A DNA stretch of 64,000 bases from Flavobacteriales bacterium (GTDB lineage: Bacteria; Bacteroidota; Bacteroidia; Flavobacteriales_E; Vicingaceae): assembly GCA_020635795.1 (NCBI GenBank), contig JACJZD010000001.1, forward strand, positions 1,311,001 to 1,375,000, written 5' to 3'. The position numbers and the translations under genes were made by a program. Positions 18,201-25,484 of this stretch are shown piece by piece. The notes beneath the pieces are model-generated. The model ran no database searches. It was not told the DNA's origin and was given only the letters and a program-made list of their open reading frames with translations. Numbering within the stretch: the stretch's first letter is position 1; every line of letters begins with the position of its first letter.

Positions 18201-20556
18201 TGGTAATGTAGGTTCAAATAGTGCCACATATACAAATACTACTCTGACTAATGGTGATTTAATTAGTTGTGTATTATCTATTAATGGAACTTCGGGTTGT
18301 ACTGACACTCTAATAAGTTCAAATAATATTAGAATCAATTCAGAACCATTAGATAATTTTGTTACCTTTTATATTACACGAGAAGCTACAGGTAGAAATG
18401 GATGTCAATTTGCGGTTGAAGATGTTTCATGGCAATCCATATCTGGTGTAACTAAAAACAACAACAATATTTCAAAAGTTGGAGGAACAAATGGCTGGGA
18501 CGCTGGGGCATTCTCGTTTAATAGTGTAAAATCTAACGGATTTTTTCAATTTGTAGCAACCGAAACAAATAAGAGTAGAATGATTGGTTTAAATGCTACA
18601 AATGTAAACATGAGTTATACTGATATAGATTATGCTTTTTATTTAATTGCTGGTGGAAGTTTAAACATTTATGAAAATGGTAGTAATAGAGGTAACTTTG
18701 GAACTTATGCAACAAACGATACTTTAAGAATAGATATTTCAGGAAACACCGTTAAATATATAAAAAACAACAATGTTATTTACACTAGTGCTATCGCTCC
18801 TTCATTTCCGTTATATGTTGATGCAAGCATCAATACTGTTGGAGGAACATTTAATGGTGCAAAAGTTGGAAATGCTACTCACGGTAACTTTATTGCCGTT
18901 GCAAACAACATTGGAAACTCTCCTACCTATCAATGGAAATTAAATGGCGTTAATGTGGGAAGCAATTCAGCAACCTATAGCAATGACACCTTAAGGCAAA
19001 ACGACCAAATTACTTGTGAGGTAACTGCAAGTTTTGCAAACTGCTCATCATCAATTTTTACTTCTAATAAAATAGTGGTAAACGATAATCCGCCATTAAA
19101 TTTTATTCCATCCTTTACACCAACTACATCAACTTGGTTGGGAGTTAATACCAATTGGTACGACCCAACAAACTGGTCAGCAGGTGTACCTCGTTCTGGC
19201 TATAAAGCTGTTATACCGGGTAGTTTAGGAAACTATCCAACTATACCAAACAGAGCTTATTTATACGATTTAGACGTTGCAAATGGTGCTAGTCTTACCC
19301 TAAGCAGTAGTGCTCATTTGAGTATTTACGACGAATGGAAAAACAATGCTGGCGTTTTTAATACCAATATTGGTTTAGTAGAATTTAAAACTTGTGTGGA
19401 CACCTCTCGGTGGAATTCTACAAATCCAATAAATGTTCATCAGATGAAGGTTAATAACAAAAAAGGATTGGTAATTAACAATGGTAATATGCACATAATA
19501 GATTCCGTTTTCTTTACTGATGGAATTATTTATAATGGTACAAATGAAATTGTTTTTGAAGATAATTCAAAATGGAAAGGTGCATCTGTATCTTCTCATA
19601 TTGATGGTGTGGCTCAAAAAACAGGGAATGATGCTTTTACATTTCCTTTAGGTGATGCTGGTTACTATAACCCAATTGGCATTTCAGCTCCTGCTGTTGT
19701 TACCGATGAATTTAGAGCTAAATTCAATAGAGCAATGCCAAGCAATAGAACAGCTCTTGACCCATCATTAGATCATGTGAGCTCTGTAGATTATTGGGAC
19801 TTAGATAGAGTTTCAGGTAGTTCTTCACTAACTGTAACATTATATTGGAATAGTACAGATCATGGTATTACTACTTTAAGTGATTTGGTTGTTAGCCATT
19901 ACGATGGTGGAACTACCGAATGGGAGAATATGGGTGGATTAGCTGCAGGTTCGGCATCTGCTGGAAGTGTAATTTCAACGGTTACTTTTACAAATTTTAG
20001 CCCTGTAACATTTGGTTCCAAAACAGGCGTAAATCCTTTACCAATAGAACTAACATCATTTAATGCTAATCTTGTGAATAAAACGGTTGTGTTGGATTGG
20101 CAAACAGAAACCGAAATTAATAACGATTACTTTACAGTAGAAAAAAGTAGCAACACCTTTGTTTGGGAAGAGTTAACTACTGTAAAAGGTGCTGGAAATA
20201 GCAATTACACACTGAGCTATTCTACTGTTGATCAAAATCCTTTAGAAGGAATATCTTATTATCGTTTAAAACAAACCGATTTTAATGGTGAATATAGCTA
20301 TAGCGATATTCAAGTAATAAACAATAAAGGAATTAAAGATATTTCTGTTTATCCAAATCCTGTAAAAGATATATTAAACATTGAGTATGCTCTATGTGAT
20401 AATTGTGTAATTAAAATTTATTCTGCTCTCGGACAAAAAGTGTACGAAGGCAGAGAGAAAGCTATTAATACTAGTTATTGGACAAATGGAATTTACGAAC
20501 TGATTATATTTAATTCGGATGGTGAAATTGAGGATAAAGCTAAAATTATTAAATAA
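15283..20556 (+). CDS. Giant T9SS-exported repeat protein (type A sorting domain)
   Basis: The 1757-aa secreted protein opens with a signal peptide (about residues 1-30, ending NITAQ). Five repeats of about 249 aa follow. Each has a lectin-like beta domain (SWDVGGFSYNKV, MIGLNAVN, SYTDIDYAFYL, LNIYENGTSRGAWG, GDTLRIAV, LPLYVDMSLNTVG) and an Ig/PKD-like piece (YQWKLNGGNVGSNS). The C-terminal part (about 1280-1757) shares an architecture with the preceding protein: an AFTFPLGDAGYYNPIGI segment, a domain with YWDLDR, the fully duplicated linker, and a type A sorting domain (DISVYPNPVKDILNIEY). No enzyme motif is visible. A carbohydrate- or surface-binding role is inferred from the fold-like pattern only. 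Confidence 0.85.
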   Translation: MKSLLYFPKLKIIGLFLLLSSYSFNNITAQCYFTLTGDTTNLKTCKFALENVVWKNLTGTVAAQNDIIKVGGVNSWDADAISVNKVYNNGFMQTIIVETNTNRMIGLNTVNSNASYTDLEYAFYLQSGGGLTIYENGTNRGTWGSYQTGDTLRIAVMNNKVFYIQNNNIIYTSTTTPTLPMFVDISINTVNGTLQKVVVGNGTETLFTVFESNPGASPTYQWKLNGGNVGTGLTTYSNNLSDGDLLECILTPSLGGCSGSSVVSNQLKIKSLPITRDINYFIRNDSILNGSCKFFEEKIRWESISCTYVNGSNNVSKASSSNSWDVGAFSFNKVENGGYLQTIVNETNTSRMIGLNATNANVSYTDIDYAFYLVAGGSLNIYENGTSRGAWGAYSTGDTLRIAVVGNQVRYIQNGSIVYTSTVTPTLPLYVDMSLNTVGSTLQNISVANPAYGRFVASTVGLANVNYQWKLNGGNVGSNSPSYTNTTLTTNDVVTCEFYINGSTQCGTDTSFTSNAITVQDQTPKKNLIFSVRNDSIITPSCKYAFEEVAWQSISGLTLNGTNNVTKTTGSNSWDVGGFSYNKVEDGGFMQTIVNETNKSRMIGLNAVNTNVSYTDIDYAFYLVAGGSLNIYENGTSRGAWGAYSTGDTLRIAVVGNQVRYIQNGNIVYTSTVAPTLPLYVDMSLNTVGSTLEKIYVNNTTYGIYSAFVSGFSSVKYQWKLNGTNVGTDSPIYTNTSTVSGDTIYCLLTLTNTSGCTADTTALSNKIIINEQSLVNSVLFSIRNDSIVEYSCLFANEEVAWQSLSGLTLSGTNNVTKTSGTNSWDVGGFSYNKVTNGGFMQSIVNETNTSRMIGLNAVNVNVSYTDIDYAFYLVAGGALHIYENGTSRGAWGVYSTGDTLRIAIVNNQVLYLQNGNVIYTSTVAPTLPLYVDMSLNTVGSTLKNITVYNGLYGKFTAFVDGASNVNYQWKLNGGNVGSNSATYTNTTLTNGDLISCVLSINGTSGCTDTLISSNNIRINSEPLDNFVTFYITREATGRNGCQFAVEDVSWQSISGVTKNNNNISKVGGTNGWDAGAFSFNSVKSNGFFQFVATETNKSRMIGLNATNVNMSYTDIDYAFYLIAGGSLNIYENGSNRGNFGTYATNDTLRIDISGNTVKYIKNNNVIYTSAIAPSFPLYVDASINTVGGTFNGAKVGNATHGNFIAVANNIGNSPTYQWKLNGVNVGSNSATYSNDTLRQNDQITCEVTASFANCSSSIFTSNKIVVNDNPPLNFIPSFTPTTSTWLGVNTNWYDPTNWSAGVPRSGYKAVIPGSLGNYPTIPNRAYLYDLDVANGASLTLSSSAHLSIYDEWKNNAGVFNTNIGLVEFKTCVDTSRWNSTNPINVHQMKVNNKKGLVINNGNMHIIDSVFFTDGIIYNGTNEIVFEDNSKWKGASVSSHIDGVAQKTGNDAFTFPLGDAGYYNPIGISAPAVVTDEFRAKFNRAMPSNRTALDPSLDHVSSVDYWDLDRVSGSSSLTVTLYWNSTDHGITTLSDLVVSHYDGGTTEWENMGGLAAGSASAGSVISTVTFTNFSPVTFGSKTGVNPLPIELTSFNANLVNKTVVLDWQTETEINNDYFTVEKSSNTFVWEELTTVKGAGNSNYTLSYSTVDQNPLEGISYYRLKQTDFNGEYSYSDIQVINNKGIKDISVYPNPVKDILNIEYALCDNCVIKIYSALGQKVYEGREKAINTSYWTNGIYELIIFNSDGEIEDKAKIIK
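15505..18900 (+). repeat. Five tandem coding repeats of 744-750 bp
   Basis: The anchor AG(T/C)TGGGA recurs at 15505, 16249, 16999 and 17749, with a diverged fifth (GGCTGGGA) at 18493, giving spacings of 744, 750, 750 and 744 bases. Units 2 and 3 share exact runs of about 50 bases (from GAGGTGCTTGGGGAGC near 16443 and 17193), which points to recent duplication or gene conversion inside the gene. Confidence 0.93.
20188..20339 (+). repeat. 152-bp exact duplicate, copy 2
   Basis: Identical over its whole length to 14814-14965. It encodes the same pre-sorting-domain linker in the second giant protein. Confidence 0.97.
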
Positions 20557-20557
20557 G

Positions 20558-21970
20558 TTATTGCTTAATTAATTTGACTAGTTTTTGCTCTTTTCCATTG
20601 TAACTTTTAACAAAATAAATGCCTGATGAAAAGCTACTTAAATCTAGTTCAGTAATTAGTGCATTTATTTTATCCATTTGATACAATTCTTTTCCTGACA
20701 CATCAAAAATTGAAATTGAAGCATTGTTTTCCAATTTATCAAAAACTAATTTAATGTTATCAACAAATGGATTCGGATAAACCATTACTCCATTGTTGTT
20801 CTTTAATTCATCCATTCCAACACTCATAATAGTTACACTTGTCGAAATTTTTTCGCACCCTTCTTTTGAAATAACAACAGCATAATTTCCATTCTCATTT
20901 GCAATAAATTCCCTATCATTTGCACCATTTATTGGAGTATTCGTAATGGTACAACTCAACCATTGATAACTCGCATTAACTTCATTTGACATTATTAATC
21001 TATCATCAATAAACAATGTAGTATCTATACTATTTTTAACCAAAAGGTTTGTTGTAACAACAGAATCACATCCAAACGATGTTGATAATGTATCATAATA
21101 TAAACCTGTAGTAGTGTAAATGTTTGTTCCAACCGAAATGCTTTCACCAAAACAAATAGATAGCGTTTGAGTTGAATGATGTGTTGAATTTACTGTTACT
21201 GAAAATGAAATGGTATCATTGTTAACTCCATCAGAAACTTGATATACTTCGGTTGTATTTCCAATTGGAAAAATTGAACCTGAACCCAATCCAGAGAGTA
21301 ATTGAATAGTACTAGTATTATTTTTTTCAAACCGCACATTATCTATAAAAAACCCATCTTGAGCCCCACAACAAGCATCTACCGTATTGTAGGTAAATCT
21401 AACCATAGTTGTTACCGAACCATCTGAAGCAGAAATTGGAAAACTTGCTGATTGCACCGTAAACTCATTATTTGGCAACTGACTTAATACCAATTGATTC
21501 CAGGTAATTCCTCCATCAAATGATATTTCTACGGTTTCTTGATCGTGAACTGCTGGCTCATTATTTACAAAAAAATCGAACGAAAAATCTCCTCCTCCTA
21601 CAGTACTAAATACAGGGCTTTGAATATAACTGTATTCTTTACCTCCAAAAGCATAATTACCAGAATGAGGTACGCCAAACATATTACTTCCTAATGGTGT
21701 TTCAGCTCCCGATAAATCTTGAATAGTCCAATTGTTTAGAGTATTATAAGCTCCAGTATTCCAACCCGAAAATCCAGATTCAAAATTTTCGTAAAAAGTA
21801 TTGTTTGAACAAGTATCTAAAATAAAAGGTGTAACATAATTAACTACTGCTCCACAAGTATTTTCATCATTATTTACATTTATATTAGAAAGATAAATTA
21901 CCGATTGGCATTGAGAATAACCGTTTATAACTAAACATAAACTCAACATATATAAAGAAAATTTTATCAT
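20558..21970 (-). CDS. T9SS-exported protein with type A sorting domain
   Basis: The 470-aa secreted protein has a signal peptide (residues 1-19, ending NGYSQ) and an MAM/jelly-roll-like domain (about 60-220: FYENFESGFSGWNTG, GNYAFGGKEYSYIQSPVF, DQETVEISFDGGITWNQ, GFFIDNVRF). An HYR-like strand segment (IFPIGNTTEVYQVSDG) and an Ig-like linker (SYQWLSC) follow. The protein ends in a type A sorting domain (MVYPNPFVDNIKLVFD, SGIYFVKSYNGKEQKLVKL). The jelly-roll section often serves as an attachment or carbohydrate-binding domain. It converges with the second giant gene with a single base between stops and no terminator, so opposing transcription probably collides here. Confidence 0.85.
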   Translation of the reverse strand: MIKFSLYMLSLCLVINGYSQCQSVIYLSNINVNNDENTCGAVVNYVTPFILDTCSNNTFYENFESGFSGWNTGAYNTLNNWTIQDLSGAETPLGSNMFGVPHSGNYAFGGKEYSYIQSPVFSTVGGGDFSFDFFVNNEPAVHDQETVEISFDGGITWNQLVLSQLPNNEFTVQSASFPISASDGSVTTMVRFTYNTVDACCGAQDGFFIDNVRFEKNNTSTIQLLSGLGSGSIFPIGNTTEVYQVSDGVNNDTISFSVTVNSTHHSTQTLSICFGESISVGTNIYTTTGLYYDTLSTSFGCDSVVTTNLLVKNSIDTTLFIDDRLIMSNEVNASYQWLSCTITNTPINGANDREFIANENGNYAVVISKEGCEKISTSVTIMSVGMDELKNNNGVMVYPNPFVDNIKLVFDKLENNASISIFDVSGKELYQMDKINALITELDLSSFSSGIYFVKSYNGKEQKLVKLIKQ

Positions 21971-22075
21971 AGTACTTGATTTAACAAAACATAAACCAAG
22001 TTAAACCCCACAAAACCAACATACAACGGTATTACAACCCAATTCAATAGGTATTTGAATGATTTTTAATAGTGT

Positions 22076-22107
22076 GTAAATACTTATTAATGTTAAGTAT
22101 TTACTTA
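22076..22107. promoter_or_regulatory. Palindromic element between the T9SS gene and cca
   Basis: GTAAATACTT (22076-22085) and AAGTATTTAC (22095-22104) are perfect 10-base inverted arms. Inside lies TACTTAT-N5-TTAAGTA (22081-22099), close to TACTTAT-N6-ATAAGTA at 10730-10749, and the right edge forms TAAGTA-TT-TACTTA. The half-site TACTTAT fits the NarL-family heptamer TACYYMT. It could serve either the minus-strand T9SS gene or cca. Confidence 0.4.
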
Positions 22108-22146
22108 CAATTAATTTCAACAAAACAGTATCCAATCAAAAACCAT

Positions 22147-22154
22147 TACCTTTG
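22147..22154 (+). promoter_or_regulatory. -7 element of cca
   Basis: TACCTTTG matches TAnnTTTG exactly and is followed by CA, giving the same TACCTTTGCA as at fmt (43832) and pyrG (52191). It overlaps an upstream in-frame TTG (22152), ruling that codon out as the start. Confidence 0.6.
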
Positions 22155-22175
22155 CAATCCAAAATATTTTTTGAT

Positions 22176-23579
22176 TTGAAAAAACACATTCAGCACCCCA
22201 TTTTTAACATTATTGCAGAAGCAGCCAGCCAACAACAAGTTGATGCCTATGTGATTGGTGGTTTTGTTCGCGATATTGTGTTAAATCGTCCATGTAAAGA
22301 CATTGATGTTGTAGCAATTGGATCTGGTATTGAACTCGCCGAGCGTGTAGCCAAAATAATTGGTAACAATACAAAAGTTAATGTGTTTAAGAACTTTGGT
22401 ACTGCTATGCTAAAATACCAAGATTACGATATTGAATTTGTTGGTGCGAGAAAAGAAAGCTACGACAGAGGTTCAAGAAAACCTATAGTTGAAAATGGAA
22501 CGTTAGAAGACGACCAAAACCGAAGAGATTTTACTATAAATGCACTTGCTATAAGCTTAAAAAAAGATACTTACGGAGAAATCCTTGACCCTTTTGGCGG
22601 TTTAATTGATATTGAAAATAAGATTATTAAAACACCCCTAAACCCTGATATTACTTATTCCGATGACCCATTAAGAATGATGAGAGCAATTCGATTTGCC
22701 ACTCAATTAGGATTTGATATAGAGTCCAATTCTTTACAAGCCATAAGAACAAACCGACAACGCATTAGAATTGTTTCTAAAGAACGTATTACCGATGAGT
22801 TAAATAAAATCATCTTGTCTCCTACCCCTTCCATTGGTTTTAAACACTTATTTAACACAGGTTTATTAGAAATAATTTTCCCCGAAATGAACCTTTTACA
22901 TGGAGTGGAATTTATTGGAAACAAAGGACACAAAGACAATTTTTATCACACCATACAAGTATTGGATAATATTTGCCCAAATACCAACGATTTATGGTTG
23001 CGTTGGGCTGCCATTTTACATGATATTGCCAAACCAGCCACCAAAAGATTTGAAAAAGACCACGGTTGGACTTTTCATGGTCACGAGGACAAAGGTGCTC
23101 AAATGGTTCCAAGAATATTTAAAAACCTAAAATTACCGCTCGACCATAAAATGAAATATGTTCAAAAATTGGTTCGTTTACACCTACGCCCTATTGCTTT
23201 AGTTAACGATATTGTTTCTGATAGTGCTGTGCGTAGGTTATTGTTTGATGCAGGAGAAGATATTGACGATTTGTTAACCCTTTGTAATGCCGATATTACT
23301 TCCAAAAATGAAGAAAAAGTAAAGCGTTACATGGCAAACTTTGAATTAGTAAAACAAAAACTTAAAGAGGTTGAGGAAAAAGACCAACTTCGTAATTGGC
23401 AACCCCCAATAACTGGCGAATTAATTATGAAAACCTTTAACATTAAGCCTTCTAAAGAGGTAGGTTTAATTAAAGATGCCATTAGAGAAGCCATTCTAGA
23501 AGGTGAAATTGCCAACAATTATGACGAAGCTTTTAAATTTATGTTAGAAAAAGGTAAAGCCTTAAATTTGAAAGTTTAA
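22176..23579 (+). CDS. cca: CCA tRNA nucleotidyltransferase (class II, HD domain)
   Basis: The enzyme adds or repairs the 3'-terminal CCA of tRNAs. The 467-aa product shows the nucleotidyltransferase head with GGFVRD (28-33) and catalytic Asp42/Asp44 in KDIDVV. It continues with the RRDFTINALA motif, the DPLRMMRAIRFA and NRQRIRIVSKERI neck motifs, and a C-terminal HD domain (HDIAKP ... HGHEDKGA). A helical tail ends the protein. The start is taken as TTG at 22176 (MKKHIQHP), because the only upstream in-frame candidate (22152) lies within the -7 box. It matters locally: the tRNA-Asp gene at 27.5 kb lacks an encoded CCA. Confidence 0.93.
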   Translation: MKKHIQHPIFNIIAEAASQQQVDAYVIGGFVRDIVLNRPCKDIDVVAIGSGIELAERVAKIIGNNTKVNVFKNFGTAMLKYQDYDIEFVGARKESYDRGSRKPIVENGTLEDDQNRRDFTINALAISLKKDTYGEILDPFGGLIDIENKIIKTPLNPDITYSDDPLRMMRAIRFATQLGFDIESNSLQAIRTNRQRIRIVSKERITDELNKIILSPTPSIGFKHLFNTGLLEIIFPEMNLLHGVEFIGNKGHKDNFYHTIQVLDNICPNTNDLWLRWAAILHDIAKPATKRFEKDHGWTFHGHEDKGAQMVPRIFKNLKLPLDHKMKYVQKLVRLHLRPIALVNDIVSDSAVRRLLFDAGEDIDDLLTLCNADITSKNEEKVKRYMANFELVKQKLKEVEEKDQLRNWQPPITGELIMKTFNIKPSKEVGLIKDAIREAILEGEIANNYDEAFKFMLEKGKALNLKV

Positions 23580-23615
23580 ACTTTTATCCTAATTTTAAAT
23601 AAAACTTATTACAAC

Positions 23616-24182
23616 ATGAGTATTTACAAGTTACGAGTATTAGCTGAAGGCGAAAAAGAAATATTTAGAGATATTGAAATTAAGAGCACCCAAAATTTTG
23701 AAGATTTGCATGAAATGATTGTTGCTTCATTTGGTTTCGACGGCTCTCAAATGGCATCATTCTATGTTAGCGACGACAACTGGAATAAGGGTCAAGAAAT
23801 TACCTTATTTGATGTTGGTGCTGAAGATGGTGAAATAGACAAAATATTAGTCATGTCAGAAATTAATATCAATACCATTTCCAACTGCTTAGGCGACCAT
23901 TTGTTGTACGCTTATGACTTCTTAAATATTCATAATTTTTTTATTGAACTTATCGAAATTAAAGTAAAAGAAGAAGCAGATTTTTATCCCAGAGTGGTTT
24001 ATTCTCAAGGAGAATTGGAAATAAAGATGAACGATGATGCAGCGTATGCCGATGCATATTTAAATGATGAATTATTAAACGAAATTGATGCCGAAGACAG
24101 TCTGTTTAAAGACGATATGTTTGAAGGTTTTGATGATTTTGAAAACAACGAAGGGTACGACGACAACGAAAACTATTATTAA
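23616..24182 (+). CDS. Plasmid pRiA4b ORF-3-like protein
   Basis: The 188-aa protein matches the pRiA4b ORF-3 / IS1096-passenger (TnpR) family: IYKLRVLAEGEKEIFRDIEIKSTQNFEDLHEMIVASF followed by ASFYVSDDNWNKG and LGDHLLYAYDF. The C-terminal 50 residues are strongly acidic (DDMFEGFDDFENNEGYDDNE). Despite the family name no transposon parts are nearby. The gene sits between cca and miaA on the same strand, 3 bases before miaA, so it probably belongs to a tRNA-maturation transcript. Molecular function unknown. Confidence 0.8.
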   Translation: MSIYKLRVLAEGEKEIFRDIEIKSTQNFEDLHEMIVASFGFDGSQMASFYVSDDNWNKGQEITLFDVGAEDGEIDKILVMSEININTISNCLGDHLLYAYDFLNIHNFFIELIEIKVKEEADFYPRVVYSQGELEIKMNDDAAYADAYLNDELLNEIDAEDSLFKDDMFEGFDDFENNEGYDDNENYY

Positions 24183-24185
24183 ACC

Positions 24186-25091
24186 ATGCAACTTACTCTA
24201 GTTGTTATTACTGGTCCAACTGCCGTAGGAAAAACCGCCCTTTGTGTTGAAATAGCCAAACACTTTAACACCGAAATTATCAATGCCGATTCTCGACAGT
24301 TCTTTAAAGAATTAAGCATTGGAACGGCTAAACCTACAATGGAAGAAATGCAAGGTGTCACGCATCATTTTGTTGATTCCCATTCCATTACACAAACATA
24401 CAACGCCACTAATTTCGAAAACGATGTGTTAACATTGTTAGAAAAATTATTTAAAACCAATCCTATTATAATTCTAACAGGAGGATCTGGTTTATATATT
24501 GATGCTGTTTGTAATGGTTTTGACGATGATATACCTGAAGGAGATGAACAACTACGTAACGAACTAGAAGAATTATTCAACAAATATGGTATTGAAGTTT
24601 TACAAGAAAAGCTAAAACAACTCGACCCTGAATTTTATAATACCATCGATTTAAATAATGTTAAACGCCTTTATAGAGCCATTGAAGTATGTACTTTAAG
24701 TAACCATTCATACTCATCGTTAAGAGTTGGAAAAACAAAAAAACGACCCTTTAACATTGTAAAAATTGCCCTGAATCGTGATAAAGAAGAATTGTACGAC
24801 AGAATTAATCAACGTGTTGATTTGATGATGAAAAATGGTTTATTAGATGAAGTAAAACGAGTGACTGATTATAAAAACCATAATGCTTTAAAAACAGTTG
24901 GTTATACCGAATTGTTTACTTATTTAGACAATCAAATCACTCTAGATGAAGCTGTAGAAAAAATCAAAGTCAATACACGCCGGTATGCAAAGAAGCAACT
25001 CTCATGGTTTAATAAATCAAACGATTATACTTGGTTTCATCCAAATGACAAAGAAAAAATAATACAATACATTGATTCAATAATAAATTGA
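24186..25091 (+). CDS. miaA: tRNA dimethylallyltransferase
   Basis: MiaA transfers a dimethylallyl group to the N6 of A37 in tRNAs that read codons starting with U. The 301-aa protein has the P-loop GPTAVGKTAL (about 9-18), the INADSRQFFKELSIGTAKP substrate motif, TGGSGLYIDAV, the DLNNVKRLYRAIEV motif and the C-terminal TRRYAKKQLSWF. It is full length for the bacterial family. It follows the pRiA4b-like gene by 3 bases and is probably co-transcribed with cca. Confidence 0.97.
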   Translation: MQLTLVVITGPTAVGKTALCVEIAKHFNTEIINADSRQFFKELSIGTAKPTMEEMQGVTHHFVDSHSITQTYNATNFENDVLTLLEKLFKTNPIIILTGGSGLYIDAVCNGFDDDIPEGDEQLRNELEELFNKYGIEVLQEKLKQLDPEFYNTIDLNNVKRLYRAIEVCTLSNHSYSSLRVGKTKKRPFNIVKIALNRDKEELYDRINQRVDLMMKNGLLDEVKRVTDYKNHNALKTVGYTELFTYLDNQITLDEAVEKIKVNTRRYAKKQLSWFNKSNDYTWFHPNDKEKIIQYIDSIIN

Positions 25092-25118
25092 TAATTTAGT
25101 CTAAATAAAAAATATCAA

Positions 25119-25481
25119 ATGGAAACAAGCCAAACACAAGACCCTGGTAAAACAGTAGCAATTTTAAGTTATATTACCATTGTGGGTTTTATTATTGCAT
25201 TGGTTATGAATAATGATGACCGTAATAAATCTGAGCTTGGGGTTTTTCATCTAAGACAATCATTGGGTATTGTCTTAACTGTATTAGTATTAATTCTTTC
25301 CGGTAGTGTTTTTGCTTTTATTCCTTTTTTAGGATGGATAATTGATGCTGCTATCATAATATCATTAGTCGCTTTATTCATTTTTTGGATATTAGGGCTT
25401 GTATCAGCCATAAACCAAGAGAAGAAAGAAGTGCCAATTATTGGTGGTTTTATACAGGACTTATTTAAAGGAATCAAGTAA
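25119..25481 (+). CDS. DUF4870-type (Tic20-like) small membrane protein
   Basis: The 120-aa inner-membrane protein has three to four hydrophobic segments: ILSYITIVGFIIALVM, LGIVLTVLVLILSGSVFAFIPF and AAIIISLVALFIFWILGLVSAI. The conserved FHLRQSLG between the first and second is characteristic of DUF4870 proteins. The role is unknown. It starts 27 bases after miaA and ends 3 bases from the convergent phosphatase gene. Confidence 0.8.
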   Translation: METSQTQDPGKTVAILSYITIVGFIIALVMNNDDRNKSELGVFHLRQSLGIVLTVLVLILSGSVFAFIPFLGWIIDAAIIISLVALFIFWILGLVSAINQEKKEVPIIGGFIQDLFKGIK

Positions 25482-25484
25482 AAT

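Noticed and set aside
23616..24182. Mobile element, because the family is named after IS1096 and a plasmid
   Set aside because: No transposase, inverted ends or target duplication; the gene lies inside a tRNA-maturation gene cluster.
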